Source of the DNA: Turnera subulata
Lineage: Eukaryota; Streptophyta; Magnoliopsida; Malpighiales; Passifloraceae
Direction: 5' to 3'
Assembly: GCA_028386065.3 (NCBI GenBank)
Contig: JAKUCV010007534.1
Coordinates: forward strand, 140,913-204,912
Length of the DNA: 64,000 nt
How positions within the stretch are numbered: the stretch's first letter is position 1; each line of letters begins with the position of its first letter. Below the pieces are notes generated by a model that was not told the origin of the DNA, ran no database searches, and saw only the letters and a program-made list of their open reading frames with translations. Of this stretch, positions 12,838 to 25,775 are shown piece after piece. The position numbers and the translations under genes are program-made.

Positions 12838-14477
12838 TTAAGAAGACAAAGAAGGAGCAATCCCTGGTTCATCCGGAGTAGCTCCCTTCTCATCAATAGC
12901 CATCAAGTGCGGCTGCAAACCATCACCCCCGCCAGCGACCACTATCCCTTCCATAGGTATATGTGTCGGTTCTTGCTCCTTTGCCCCATCACGACCCCGA
13001 TCAGGAGGTTCAAGAGAGCCACCCACACCGGAAGCAGTTGGAGAGGACACATGCAGTGTAGGTTCTCCATCCACATGACCAGAGGATAAGGTCACCGACA
13101 CAGCCGCTGCCTTCACTACCGACCTTTCCCGGTTCCTAGGTTCAGCCTCGCCCACCACTATGGGATGCCCGTTAACAACCTGGACCCCAGCAGATTGACC
13201 GATCGCCTTAGCAACACCTTCCTCCACACCCATTGGTTTCTTATCCTTGTTCACACCTGCATCCACCCGCCGGGACCCCGTGGCTTCAGTTTGTCTCACC
13301 GCCACTGGAGACGGAACCTGAGCAGAAGTCTGTAGTCCATTCTCTTCAACTACCTCATGTTCTTCCAAGACCACAAACCGGGAACCAGAGACACCCTGGC
13401 TAACCTTGCCTTTACCCATACTCAGCTCACCACTGCTTTTTGCAGGCGACCCCGACGTCTCCTCTGAGCAATCATTCAAGGGCCATGGTTAACCTCCAAT
13501 TTCGGTCGCGCCTCATGTGCCTCCTAAGGCGGGACAGCCTCCTCCTTAGGACCTGACTCCTCTATAGTAACCGGATTGATGGTGCAAGTCTCAAGAGTAT
13601 GGCCATACCGACCACACATGAAGCACACCGTGCTCAATCCCTCATACACCATACGCCATATGCGCCGCTTCAGTCTAAACTTCGACACCAAAGGTCGAGT
13701 AAGATCAACCTCTATGCATACACGTACATACTTAACACGAGTAGAATGTAGGGTAACCTCATCCACCTTAATCGGTTTTCCCACTCTTCTAGCGATGCGC
13801 AACAATATTTTCCGATCATAAAATTCCTGAAAGAGCTTAGGAAGCTGAACCCATACCGTCGCCCAGTCTATCACTGCCACATCGGGATCGAACCTTAGTT
13901 GCCAACGACGAACTGTAAGAACATGGTCAGCATCCAACCAAGGGCCATCATAAAGGACCCGATTATAGTCCTACTCAGTATTAAACTATAACAGGTAAAA
14001 ATCGTTGCCCATGTCCGCCATAATGATCTCCCCTCTAGGTTTTCATTGGTTCATAAGAGTCCGATGCATGAATTGGTAGCCTACTCGTTTCCCCAACAAT
14101 TTGACGATCAAGGTGTTTTTCCACCGATTATAAATACGTTTCTTGTCACTTGATGAAAGTCGAATAGTTGGGCAAAAAGGGTCGTCATCCTCCTCATCAT
14201 CCAAATCCGACTCCTCTGAAAAACAATCCTCCCAACCACCCTGAGACACATCCTCCATCTCTGCCTCGCGACAACTGCCTGCAACCATGTTTTTGTACGA
14301 TGTTTTCCTCCTGGGCTCAACTGGGAATAACCTCTCCTCCAAGTCCAGGATGGACACATCAATCTCAATCCCATCTGTACGTTTAGCCTTCTTTGTACTC
14401 CTCTCCTGTTGGTCCACTTCCTCTTGAGATAGTCTCACCTCCTCGCCAGCCCTTTGGCCAGCAGATGCCGCCGCCAT
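12838..14477 (-). pseudogene. LINE ORF1 with DUF4283 and CCHC knuckle
   Basis: The first piece (14477-14043) starts MAAASAGQRAG and has an acidic stretch (EESDLDDEEDDD). The second (13937-13524) has the DUF4283-type fold core and an intact knuckle, CFMCGRYGHTLETC. The third (13479-12838) is a Ser/Gly/Val-rich tail typical of the ORF1 C-terminus. Stops separate the pieces near 14040-13940 and 13524-13480. Expected role: RNA binding and particle assembly. Because the knuckle is intact, decay here is milder than in the LINE at 7.7-9.0 kb. Confidence 0.8.
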
Positions 14478-14544
14478 CCGAAACCTAGGACAGGTGCGCT
14501 TTCTTGTGTCCGAAGAATTCGGAGAAAACCCTAGCGGCGCTTAT

Positions 14545-14605
14545 GATTCAAAAAAGCACAAGAGTGGTGAGGTCTCGAGTTCGAGTCTCACTTGACTAAT
14601 ATCAA
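14545..14605 (+). mobile_element. SINE-like 3' fragment
   Basis: Contains a tRNA box-B-like core (GAGTTCGAGTCTC) followed by a short tail ending in eight A residues, as in plant SINE 3' halves. No box A is recognised upstream. It abuts the 5' end of the preceding LINE. Confidence 0.4.
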
Positions 14606-14639
14606 AAAAAATATCGCAATTTAATTTTAATAATGTTAC

Positions 14640-15115
14640 AACTTTGGCAAACTGGTTGAATATGAACCATATCTTAACGATCTGTATTTGTTTGATGGAA
14701 GTACCACAGAGGACCTTAATTTATGACAATTTAAAAACCTGAAAACCAAGTAGAGACAATTAAAGTAGTATCATTCATTTTTTAAAAAGGTATTATTTAA
14801 TTTTATCTTTGGATTCTAGTTAAGAAGTTTAGTTATCCTGGAAAGATTCGTACATACAAAGAGGCACGGAAAGGGGACCATAGAAAATGAATTTGCAGAC
14901 ATCGTTTTAAAAAAATTGTGATAATTTAAAAACCTCAAACCAAGTAGAGACATTTACATTCAAATTTGATTAAATTATTATGTTTGGTGGTTTTCTCCAC
15001 TCTTTTCCTTTTCTTTTAAAAAACCCCTAGATCTACAAATTTGGACCGATAAGCCTCCATAAATCCTTTGTTTCATTTTTGCTTATTAGTTTCACTTTTT
15101 GTGGGTTTTAGTAGA
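14640..15115. other. intergenic, nothing recognised
   Basis: AT-rich sequence with no supported gene. The phrase AATTTAAAAACCT..AACCAAGTAGAGACA occurs twice (about 14727-14757 and 14923-14951), suggesting an old small duplication. Confidence 0.4.
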
Positions 15116-15600
15116 CTTGACAAAACGAGTATTAACACGACAACCCGATACGAAATTAGCAGGTATAGGTCAGAGATTTTCAACCCGTTTAGTTAAATGG
15201 GCCGACCCAATATGACACAAAGATTAGCAGGACGGGTTGCGGGTGACCCGCCAACCCAATAAGTACTTGTTTATAACCTGATTATATTTAAGGTATAGAA
15301 TTTTTCTAATTTAATATAAGATTTATTAATATTTAAGGCCAAATTTATTAAAATTATCCAGAAATAATTTTATAAATATTTTAAAATGTTATTAAAATAT
15401 GATCCTATAATTTATAATTTTATTTAATATATGAGACTGATTTTTAGGCTTGTTAGAATTAATAGGTAACCTGTGAGTCAACTCGAACCCGACACAATAA
15501 TAAACGGGTTGGACACGACACGACACGATTATTAAATGGGTCCTGTTTACCTGTTCAAATCGACACGAATCCAACACGACAACACAAATTTACAGGTCTG
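15116..15600. repeat. dispersed-repeat-like block rich in GACACGA / GGGT words
   Basis: The block opens near TTGACAAAACGAG and closes near TTACAGGTCTGATA. GC-rich edges (CACGACACGACACGA near 15510; GCGGGTGACCCGCC near 15240) flank an AT-rich core. This looks like a dispersed non-autonomous repeat common in plant intergenic DNA. I cannot assign a family or terminal repeats. Confidence 0.4.
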
Positions 15601-15962
15601 ATATGAATTAAGAATGCTCTCTTTCTTTAAAAACAAAAAAGAAAGAGTAGAGACATTTACAATAGTATTTGTATATCATATAATTTTATCTGTAGATTGA
15701 TTCTAGCGCGGGCCGAAGTCCTACTTTGTCCGAGTTCAAAAGAAAAAAAAAAAAAAAGAGTACCAATATTTGTCAAGTTATACCTGAAAGATTCGTACAT
15801 AAGAAGAGCTAAGCATCAAATTCACATTGACCATATATTAATGAATAAAAACATTAAAAACAAATCCCCAACATTGAGCTATTCCAACAATAACTAATCA
15901 ATATATAAAAGGAAAAACAATGTATGGAATCTATGACCATTAATTGCATGAAAAAAAATCAA

Positions 15963-17926
15963 TCAATGGGGAGCAGCAGCAGTGTTTATGGTAACATCAG
16001 ACGGTGGAGACGGCAGCAAAGTGAGAGCTAACATGCCACTCACTACAGCTGCTATGGCTCCCATTACAAATGCTGGTAAATTGCCACCCCCTAATGCCTC
16101 ATCTAGAGGTCCACTTACTACCGACACCAACATCTGCAAAACATTATGAGTTCAACATTAGTCGTCAAATGGTTTCTAATACTAATAACTAGTAGCAAAA
16201 CATAATTCCAATTTGATAATGATAAACACAAATGTAAACCATATATTCTTTGTTTTTATAATTTTCTTCTGATTGACCCAAACAAAACTCCTTATGGCGT
16301 TTGACACATACCTGTGGTACGCAGATTGCAACATTTAGTACTCCTAAGGAGAGGCCTATTAAGATTGAAACAAAGTAAAATGTGTAAGTTATGAGAAACT
16401 TTAACATATAATAAAATCTGAACCATCTGAGATAGATAGATATAAAGAAAAATTTACCTTGACCTGCGCCAGAAGTGCTAGAAAACATAGATGCCAAAGC
16501 AAATGGAATGCTAAAAGTAATCTGGCCAATTCAAGATTGGAGAATGAATTAATTAAACAGACTATACATGGATCCAAAACTTCTTGTCTATATAGTAAAT
16601 AAAAAATAGAAGTCCTGAAAATCACTAGTTCTTGGAGTATCATCATAAATTTTCACCATCTATAAAACTGGGAAAGCAAGAAGAACTTACAGCTTGAGGG
16701 ATGCCAAGTCCGGCAAAAATGGTCAAAGCACCGGCCTTAACGTCATTAGGAGGAGGCAAGAGGTGGGTCTGGCCGCCTATGGTGGCATACCGGCGGCTAG
16801 ATTCGGCCTTCTTTGTCACCAAGACAGTCATAGCCAAGCAAATGGCCAGGATAAAATTCACACCTCCCCATAGTTTCTTCACACCAATAATTCTTGATAT
16901 CCCTTCCACACCTAAGGACATCAACCCCAAAACAACCGAGAGAATCATCAAGCCTAGTGCACCGGTACGCACACCGCGATCATACATGTCCTTCTCATCA
17001 GGATTTCCATTAGGATTGCCGCCATAAACCTCTCTTGCCATCCAATCAGTGTCGTATAACAAGAAAGGGAACCAGGCAATCCAATTGAGGCAAGTTACTA
17101 AGAGTAGGATCCACATTGGTTTCTTCAGATTCCTGAAAGCACCAATGAGTTCACCTACAAATGGTACTGATTTCTTTTCTCCTGCATCCACATCATTTGC
17201 TTCAGGCAACCATTGCTTTTCGCGGACGCAAGTGAGGGCCAAGGTAGTCAAAGACAAGACCAAGAAGACTGAGATGAAGAAACAAGTCTTGAGATTGGCA
17301 CAGAAGACATCACAAGCTTCTGTTCTTGTGAAGGGAAGAAACTTATGCAAATGAGTATAAGACCCCGCCGAATAACCAAGAATGTTTCCAACTCCCATAA
17401 AGAATGAGAACAAAGCATTGGCCAGCCGAGTCCTTCTATGATCACTACCACAGATATCCGCAAGTAGTGCACGGCAGGGGCCTTGGATCATGTTGTTAGC
17501 AACATCAAGAACCCAAAACCCCACCACGAACACGGCCACAGCGCGGGACTTGGGGGTCTGGGTCAGCAGATCACCCGCGCTGTGGCCAATGTCCGCGGCA
17601 AAACCGATAAGGATGATGGCTATGATGACGAAGGCCGCCCCCGAGGCAATGAAGGGGCTGCGGCGGCCGAAACGGGAGGTGCACCGGTCGCTATGATACC
17701 CAACGATGGGTTGGACTATCATGCCGGACAAGGGTCCGCACAGCCAAATGAATGCAGCCCATGTATGAGGAACTCCAAGGAGTTGAACATAAGGGGTTAG
17801 TAGGGATAGCTGAAGTGCCCAACCAAACTGCACACCAGCTGCTATGGATGCTACCAATACAAGTTTGATAGTGTTTCTTGGGGGCTGGATTTGATCTTGC
17901 ATGTTTTTCTCTCCGATATTCTCCAT
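15963..17926 (-). CDS. SUT: sucrose/H+ symporter A (type-I SUT/SUC), 504 aa
   Basis: Coding exons: 17926-16691, 16521-16458, 16355-16312, 16133-15963, all with GT-AG introns (169, 102 and 178 bp); 504 aa. A major-facilitator-superfamily sucrose-proton symporter expected in the plasma membrane with 12 membrane helices. It shows the family core [20 protein letters not shown], the first-loop histidine (His54 in GVPHTW, equivalent to the conserved His65 of AtSUC1) and the loop 2-3 motif SRFGRR (84-89). The start is the ATG at 17926 (GCCATGG, strong context). A GTG nine bases upstream is in frame but not a start, and an out-of-frame ATG lies five bases upstream. No lesion is seen. It is transcribed away from gene B. 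Confidence 0.93.
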
Positions 17927-17931
17927 GGCAT
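17851..17931 (-). other. overlapping out-of-frame upstream ORF at the SUT A start
   Basis: An ATG begins five bases before the SUT A start, in a different frame (ATGCCATGG). It would give a 26-codon peptide ending at TAG (17853-17851), overlapping the transporter N-terminus. Its own context is weak (T at -3), while the main ATG is strong. Leaky scanning could pass it. Whether it is translated is unknown. Confidence 0.5.
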
Positions 17932-18091
17932 TCACCTTGGAGATTGTTGGATAATATATTGTTGTCTTAAATAATGCAGTGATGGAGCAATTTCACAAAA
18001 ATGAAGAACAGAAGAAAACCTTTACAAATGTGGGATGGGAATTATTGAGATTCAGCGGATGTAACTGCAAGAATTACGTTACTCTCTTTAT

Positions 18092-18101
18092 CCAATATAT
18101 A
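18092..18101 (-). promoter_or_regulatory. candidate TATA box of SUT A
   Basis: TATATATTGG on the minus strand lies about 165 bp upstream of the chosen start, a normal distance for a plant core promoter. This is inference from position only. Confidence 0.45.
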
Positions 18102-19779
18102 CACATTAATGAGGAGGGGAATAACATCGGTCAAGAGAATTTCTTTTTGGGCAAGATAAAATGAATGACACATGTGCACAATTCTCTATGTATTAGGTTC
18201 TTAAAAATTATGGATAAGTCTTCTCAAAATCAATAATAATGGATAAGTACGAGAGACAACATTAATTTAGTGTTCCTAAATGGGAGGTTAAGTTCTTGAA
18301 TTGTCTTAATTAACGGAATACAAAGAAGTGTTGCCCAAAAAAAGAGATCGTGTCATCTCCACGGAGGATTTTGGGATTATCATGGAAAGATTTTATCTAC
18401 TGTTTTCCTCATTTTGCATAATAACGAACCTTAATTATAGATTTCTCAATGCAGTTCCACTAATTTTTGCTTGTATGGTACTCAATACATTTATAACCAT
18501 TGGATGTGGATAACTGAATAATAATTTTTTAGATACGGTAGCTTAATAATGCCGTAGCATATTATCTTTTTATTTACTTTTTTACCTTTTATTTATACAA
18601 AAAAATTATTTTAGAAAGACTTAAATTCAGTGTTCCCAAATAGGAGGTTAAGCTCTGGAATTGACTTAGGTCTTGCCCAGAGAGGAGATCTTGTCAACTC
18701 CACGAGGATATGCCAATGTCATGGAAAGATTTTATTTAGAACAGGCTATAAAAATAATTGAGTTTTTCTATTTTGTGATGTAGGGGGTACATGATAAGGA
18801 ACCAAAAGGAAAGTAAACTTTCAAATTTTACCTAATAAATAGATTTAAGATATATTGTTATAATGTTTGAATTCGTCCTTTTTATTTAAGGAAATAATTT
18901 TTTAAGTTAAATTTTTATGATTATGCATTGAATTTGTATCAACTAAGAGTTAGTCATAGGAAATAGAATTAAAAGAAAATTATGATGAAAGATTTATTTT
19001 CTTATTTAAAATTTTCAATAATATAATTCTCCAAACAAATTGTTAGCAATGCTTGGAGGGCATTGATATTAGCATAAATTTAATTTTTTTAAAATTCAAA
19101 CATATCTATTAACCTTTGGTACTGGAGTAAATAATTAACTTCATCCTTAATTTTTTCCCACTTTTCTATAATAACAAACCTTAATTATTTCCACTCACAA
19201 ATTCAAGACCTTGTTTCAAAGGGAACAAGTGTCGAACCGGAAGAATTTAGAGATTAAGATTATCTTATCTCAAATTTGCTTTGTCATATATATAGCTATA
19301 TATGCATTAAATAATTTAGTTCCAATTCTCTAATCTGTCAGTTGTACGTTTGCTTGTTGCAATTAACTTCTTCACACACATGATAAATACAAAATAATGA
19401 GTAATTGAGGTAAATTAAGAAATCTGGAGTTGATGCCATAAAGTGACATTTGACCAAAAAGATTGAGGAATTGATGAGTTTGAATACGACTCTTTGATCA
19501 CGTTCGATATGGGAAAAAGATTGTTGACCTAAAACGTATAGAAATCATGTTGAAAAAAGGTATAGAAATTGTAAATTTGGTTAATAGTACTTAAGGACAT
19601 TTGGGGAAAAAGGTTATCATGGCACTTTCACTATCGAACGGAAGTAAAGTAACCTCATATCCATGGGCAACCAGAAGTATGTTGGAAGATATCATAAATT
19701 AACATTAATCCCTTAGAGTACAGACCATTAATTTCTCTATACAGACCATCAACATCCATAGATTCATTCAATCAACATA
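18102..19779. other. upstream region of SUT A
   Basis: No gene is supported. AT-rich, with one diverged duplicated block (18262-18740). The rest shows nothing recognisable up to the LINE at about 19.78 kb. Confidence 0.5.
18262..18740. repeat. two diverged copies of a ~120-bp block upstream of SUT A
   Basis: Copy 1 (about 18262-18396) and copy 2 (about 18621-18739) share, in order, AGTGTTCC, GGAGGTTAAG, TTGCCCA, GAGATC, TCCACG and TCATGGAAAGATTTTAT. Small indels separate the copies. They sit about 350-800 bp upstream of the SUT A start, so they may be duplicated regulatory DNA or an old repeat. Confidence 0.7.
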
Positions 19780-19821
19780 ATCCACCACAGTTGGTATCGG
19801 GCAAGGTTAAATTGATTAATC

Positions 19822-22055
19822 ATGGTCGCCCGCTCCCTTCCCCTCTTACCCCTCCTATCACCCATGTCCCCCACCTTGCACCGGCAAAAACCAGCCCAAA
19901 CGTTCCTCTTTCCTCCGACCACCACAAACTACCCAGCCCCCCATCACCGTGCTATCCATCATGGCATCCAAGCCCTCAACCAAGCCTCCCAACCTCCTCA
20001 GTTACCTGCGCCTCAACCAAACATACATCAGAACCATATCAAACCGGTCTCCTTCTCAAAATGGAGTAGGAAACAAGTCACTGCAGCAGTTGAGCAGGAC
20101 CAGCTCGTGAGCCTCTATATAGAGAATTTCCCCGCCAGATGGTCTACCTCTGACGTCTTGTCAAATTTAGCTATCGGTGGGGAAATCATTGATATTTACA
20201 TTCCGGCAAGGCCAGAAAAAACGGTTGCAGGTTCGGTTTTATCAGATTCAAGACAGACTACTCCCTGTCAGAGTTGATAACGAGGATATCGACAGTTGCT
20301 TTCGAAGAGGGCACCATTCGTGCCAGCCTCGCCAGAAGCAAAAGTGTTAAGGAGAAGGGTCTTCCACAGAACCGGCACCCCTTTGCTGGCTTTAAAACCG
20401 TGCAGGGGAGATCTTTTGTCCAGTCCCTCAAAGGGAAGGAAAAGGAGTTCAAGGAGGATGTCTACAGTGGTCGTACAAGCATAAAATTCACCCCACCAAT
20501 GGAGTCTGAAGCTTGGTTATCCCAGTGCATTTTTGGGTCCCTATCTAAAACACGGGATTGGGTTTCCCTTCAAGGAGTACTATCCTCGAATGGTCTTAAG
20601 GACTTCTGTGTAAGTGACCTAGGAGGCGAATACATCCTTATCCATGCACCATCTGTGGCTGCCCGCGACTCATTATTATCACATCCCCCTCCTTGGGTCC
20701 AGGATTATTTCCAGCTTTTTAGGGCATGGAAGGAGGGTGATTGCGCTTCCAATCAATGCTGCTGGATGAAACTCTCAGGAGTCCCTCTAAATGCATGGTG
20801 CCTCACCTTCTTTGAAAGGGTATGCTTCAACTTCGGGAAACTGGTTAGGCTTGCTGATCCAACAGCGTCAAAAACAAACCTTGAGCATGCTTACATCCAA
20901 GTTTTAACATCGATAAGGAAGCCGATCACCTGGGATGTATCCGTTGAGATTAATGGTGCTACTCGCATCGTGTCCTGTGAAGAGATTGCCACCCAGTTTA
21001 ATCCTGCTCTTGGAGGCGTTCTTAATGACCCCATCACTGATCTCATATCCCTTGACCCTACAACCCCAAGAACCCTTCGCAGTTCGCTCGCCGGTAATCA
21101 GGCGCCGGGGAACCGGAACCACCTCAAACCCAACTCCGGCAACCCTCACACTAAACAAGGGTTAACTGCCTTGGGGTCTGACCCATTCCAACTTTTGGAA
21201 ATAATCGAGAAAACCAACCCACCAATCCGTCTCCTGCACAATTCTCCTAGGAAAGTACACCCCGTTGCTTTGTCCACTGATATTCTCCTACGCCCCAGCA
21301 CAGAATTAGCAGATTCCCACAGCGGCGCGCAAGGTTCCATACGACAGTTTACCACTAGCGTGGTTGGTGGGACGGTTCCCAAAGAAACTTCTCCTAATTC
21401 TATTCTACCATCCAGGGTTGAAGACACACCTCTGCCACGAAGTAAGGGTAAAAGCAGCGACAGTAATGATAGTGTGGGTTGCAACCAAAAAAGTGATAGT
21501 TTGGGCTCCTGGGAAATTGGTGAATCCTCTGTCAATAGCAGTAAGAGTGCGGGCCATTGGGCTGATCCACAGGCCCATGGAAGTATGCACATGACCCCTC
21601 TTCAGCTTATGAAGTATGGGCCTCGTGTTGGGCCTTTAAAGCCCTCTTCCACCAAAGACATGTGCTTTATTTCTGACCAAACCAGTTTCGGCCACGATCT
21701 TAGACTATCTTCCTTGATTGATCAGAAGATTAGGAGAGCTCTTAATACAAGGAAGGCAGTGAAACCCCGAAAATTCAAGAAAATCAACAGGTTCACAGGA
21801 AGCATTATCTCAGGTGATACTTTGTATGATTCTGATATTAGGAGAATTAATAACAGATTGGCAGAGACCCTCCCACCATCAAAGCCTAAAGATAGTCAGC
21901 CTTTCGACTTCGACGCTGAAGCCAAGCTCACCATGCAAGTTGGTAACTCTCTGGGATGGGATGTACAGTATAACGCTGAGGATGTGAGACAAGCTGTGAG
22001 GGACTTAGTCGCCTTGGAGGGGGAGGAGTGGCTCAACAATCAAGAAGAGCAGTGA
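19822..22055 (+). pseudogene. LINE ORF1 with N-terminal RRM, one frameshift
   Basis: The first frame (19822-20277) has a Pro-rich start and then the first half of an RNA-recognition motif (VSLYIENFPARW, about residues 94-105). Continuity moves to the second frame at about 20226, where the RNP1-like RFGFIRFKTDY begins and runs into the 593-codon frame ending at 22055. A single-base indel therefore breaks an otherwise open ORF1 of about 740 codons. Downstream are a DUF4283-like block (WVQDYFQLFRAWKEG, then WMKLSGVPLNAWC) and a Ser-rich tail. RRM-type ORF1 defines one lineage of plant L1 elements. Expected role: RNA binding. Confidence 0.8.
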
Positions 22056-22095
22056 AGCCTGAGCCTTATTAAGTCAGCGTGTTTTTTGGCTTTGT

Positions 22096-25000
22096 TTAGT
22101 GCAATCTCATGGAATAGCAGGGGTCTAGGGTCTGGGAGGAAACATTCTCAATTAAGAGAGCTTATCCACCAGTGTGAAGCGAAGCTAGTTTTCATTTGCG
22201 AGACTAAAAAATAGGGAGTCGACAGGAACTTCTGCTCCCACCTTTGGAACGTTGCTGGGTTGGAGTTTCGATCTATGGACGCAGTTGGCATGTCAGGAGG
22301 CCTCTTACTCATGTGGGATGCCTCCTATTTCCGTCTATCACAGTACCACATGAGTCACAACTGGATATTAGTGGAAGGTGTTCTTGGGGATTTGAAGGAC
22401 AACCTCTGTTTATGTTTCGTGTATGGGGATGGTAATGTGGAAAATCGTATTGATATGTGGAATGCTTTGAGGGGTTTGAAACAGTCTTTCACCTCCCCAT
22501 GGTTGATCATGGGTGATCTGAATGAAACCGTGTTAGCAGTAGATAGGAGAAGTAACAGGCTCAATGCGAGAGGAGCAGGGGCCCTCAAAAGCTTCATGGA
22601 TTATATGCAGTTGATGGAATTGCCCTTGCAAGGTCGAAAGTTTACATGGGCAAACAGGCAGGCAGCTAGTAACATTGACAAAGCACTGGCCCAAGCCGAA
22701 TGGAGCTTAAACTTCAATCTTCTAAACCTCTATGCTGGGAAGAGAGGGTCATCAGACCACTGGCCCATTATCCTCGCTCAAGACAAGCTAAAGTGGGGTT
22801 TCAGGCCCTTTAGGTTCCAAGATTGCTGGTGGACGGACCCAAAATTTAGAGAAACTCTAAAACTGTTGTGGGAGAAATGTGCTAATGACCATCCAGGTAG
22901 TTTTAAATTTCTAAAGAAACTGGGCTGCATGCGTAAACTTCTATCTGCTTGGAACAAACAATCCTTTCATAATATTAACGATGTTGTCGCTGCCCTTCAA
23001 GACGAAATTGAGGCTATTGATTTGAAAGCTGAAACCGTGGACCTCTCTGAGCTTGATCTTCGAAGAAGAAGTGTGGTGAAACAGGAACTTCATCTGAAGA
23101 TGAGACAAAAAGAAGTACTCTGGAAGCAGAAGTCTAGACTAAACTGGCTTAAGCTTGGTGATCGCAACACGCGATTCTTCCATGTTTCAGCTTGTGTAAG
23201 AGGCAGGAGAAACACAATCTCTTCAGTCCTTCATATGAATAGAGTCATCTCTGATCCCTTTGAGATCAAACGAGGAGCGGTGGAGTTTTACTCAAATTTG
23301 TATAAAGACAATGTAGGCTGCAGACCTAAAATGGGGGGTGCTAATTTATTTCCACATTTGCAGCCCGATCAGGCTGACTAGCTTGTAAGGCCTATCACCT
23401 TGGAGGAGATTAAAAAGGCTGTGTGGGCCTGCGAAGGATCAAAAGCACCTGGGCCCGACGGTTTTAACCTGAATTTTTATAAGAAATCGTGGGATCATGT
23501 TGAAACTGATGTTTTTGAACTAGTGCAGGAATTCTTTTCCACGGGTATTCTCCCAAAAGGGGTTAACCTATCATATATCACATTGATCGCGACGAAGGAG
23601 GGAGCAGAGGATTTCAATGACTATAGACCTATAACCTTGGTCACTGGCATATACAAGATAGTCTCCAAACTACTATCCTCCAGGCTCAAAACTGTTCTTC
23701 CAAATCTCATCAGCAGCTCGCAGTACGCTTTCATTGAGGGCAGGAATATCCTCGACGCAATTTTACTAGCCTCTGAGTTCGTTGACTCTTTGAAGAAGAG
23801 CAAGATTCCATCTGTCCTATGGAAATTAGATTTTCAAAAAGCCTACGATTCAATATCGTGGGACTACCTTTTCCAGGTGATGGAGAATATGGGCTTCCCC
23901 GAAAAGTGGATGTTGTGGATTAGATCTTGCCTGCGTTCCTCTACCCTTGCTGTACTCATCAACGGCTCTCCTACTGATCAATTCGGGATGAGCAAAGGCC
24001 TAAAACAGGGGGATCCCCTCTCACCATTCTTGTTCCTCTTAGCTGCAGAAGGCCTACGGGTTGCAATTGACACAGCCATCGCCAAGGGCTTAGTTCAGAA
24101 CCTTAGCATCCATAATATCTCGGCAAATTTAATACAGTTTGCAGACGATACTCTTATCCTGGCCAAAGCTGACACCTCCTCCCTCCTCAACCTCAAAAGG
24201 ACTCTTCGATGCTTCGAGTTGGCTTCAGGCTTGAAGATTAATTTCTTCAAGAGCAGTCTCATAGGTCTCAATATCGGCATCCCGGCACTAAAGATCATGG
24301 CTGACCTCTTATTTTGTAGGGTTGAAAAGCTTCCAGTTAAATACCTAGGCTTGCCTCTAGGTGCGAATATGAAAAAACTGTTCAGCTGGTCACCCGTGTT
24401 TGATAAGTTCAGCAAGAAACTGAAGAGTTGGAAGTCCAGATTTCTCTCATTCGCAGGACGGGTTCTACTTATCAAAGTTACCCTCTCTTCTCTACCCCTT
24501 TATTTTATGTCTATCTTTAGACTACCTGCTGGTGTTGCCAAGAAACTAATTCAGATCCAAAGAAAATTCCTTTGGAGCGGTTGCGGTGAGAAAAAGAAAA
24601 TATGTTGGGTCTCTTGGGACAAAGTTGCTAGGCCAAAAGATTTCGGAGGTTTGGGGATTGACTCTTTGCAGCTGAAAAACAAGGCCTTGTGCTTCAAGTG
24701 GTATTGGAAGTTTCTTCAGAACGAGGAGACTGGTTGGAGAAATTTCATTAAGGCAAAGTGCTCCAAGGATTCCGGGTCGTTAGAACCTGCCTTTTGCCCA
24801 TATAAGACATCTTGCCTATGGAGGGATGTTCTCAAATGTGCAACTGATTCTAGTAGCCCAAATTGCTCCTTAAAAGATAATGTCTACATCCAGATAGGAG
24901 ATGGCACCAAGATTTCTTTTTGGCACGACAGCTGGTGTTCCCTAGGACCATTGAGCAACAGATATCCAAGGCTCTATACACTATGCCTTCATCAGGAGGG

Positions 25001-25775
25001 ATCCCTCGCTCTCTTTGCTTATATGGCGCTGCTGTCCATCGCTAATGTGTGGAGAAGAGACTTGTATGTTTGGGAAGAGGATATATGCAGAGTTTTAGAC
25101 GAAGAAATGCAAAAAGCCACTTTGTTTCCGAACAAGGACGACGGATGGGCTTGGGGTACATCAAAATCTCAAAGCTATTCAGTTAAAGCTGGTAAGGATT
25201 TCATTATCAATATCACCTTTCAACCCTCCAAACCCCCCAATGTTTGGCTTAACCTCTGCCCTCCCAAATTAGAATGCTTTCTCTGGTAGTGTATTAATAA
25301 CGGGATAACAGTTAGAGCAAACCTTCTTAGAAGGGGAATTATACCAGCTGATGATTCTCTCTACGCATTATGTGCCATCGAGGTGGAGACGTGTTCTCAT
25401 CTTCTACTCCACTGCCCCCTTTCTTGGAAGTTCTGGTGTAAGCTTTGTAATTGGTGGGGGGTTACTTGGTTGGCTCCACAATCAACGCAGCAATGGGCGA
25501 CACAGTGGCCATGGTTAGAGTCAGTCCCATCACGAAGAGCAGTATGGATGATGATTGGTTTTTCTTCAATTTGGTCTCTTTGGACAGCAAGAAATAAACT
25601 GATCTTTAATAATGAACCTATCAGGTGGGATGGCTTGTTTGACATCACGATCGCTAGAGTATATTGGTGGCTTAAATCCATGCAACCACAATTCCCCTAC
25701 TCTCACGTCAATGCCCTGGCTTCAGTGGATACCCTAAAACAATGGGTTGGCCCATGGAGGAAATTTGAACCTTGA
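22096..25775 (+). pseudogene. LINE ORF2 (endonuclease-RT), three in-frame stops
   Basis: The endonuclease starts around SWNSRGLGSG and has LVFICETK, MGDLNETV and SDHWPII. RT has APGPDGFNLNFYKKSW, DYRPITLV, FIEGRNILDA, LDFQKAYDSI, KQGDPLSPFLF and the catalytic FADDTLILAKA. The C-terminal zinc-finger-like part has CSHLLLHCPLSWKFWCKL. The frame is otherwise kept across 3.7 kb but is cut by TAG at 22212, 23379 and 25287. It is one of the better preserved LINEs here, three point changes from open in this part. Confidence 0.88.

Larger units (their letters stand above)
9739..14540 (-). mobile_element. L1-type LINE with internal ORF2 deletion and poly-A tail
   Basis: Minus strand, 4.8 kb: ORF1 (14477-12838), ORF2 (12787-9872) and a poly-A tail shown as a T run at about 9740-9750. 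The sequence TTTAATAATGTT occurs immediately before the T run (about 9729) and again at about 14625-14636 beyond the 5' end, and could be the target-site duplication. That motif is AT-rich, so this is only suggestive. The element lacks the segment between RT and RNase H. Confidence 0.85.

Noticed and set aside
17927..17935. SUT A starting three codons earlier
   Set aside because: The upstream codon is GTG, not ATG. The ATG at 17926 has strong context and matches family N-termini.
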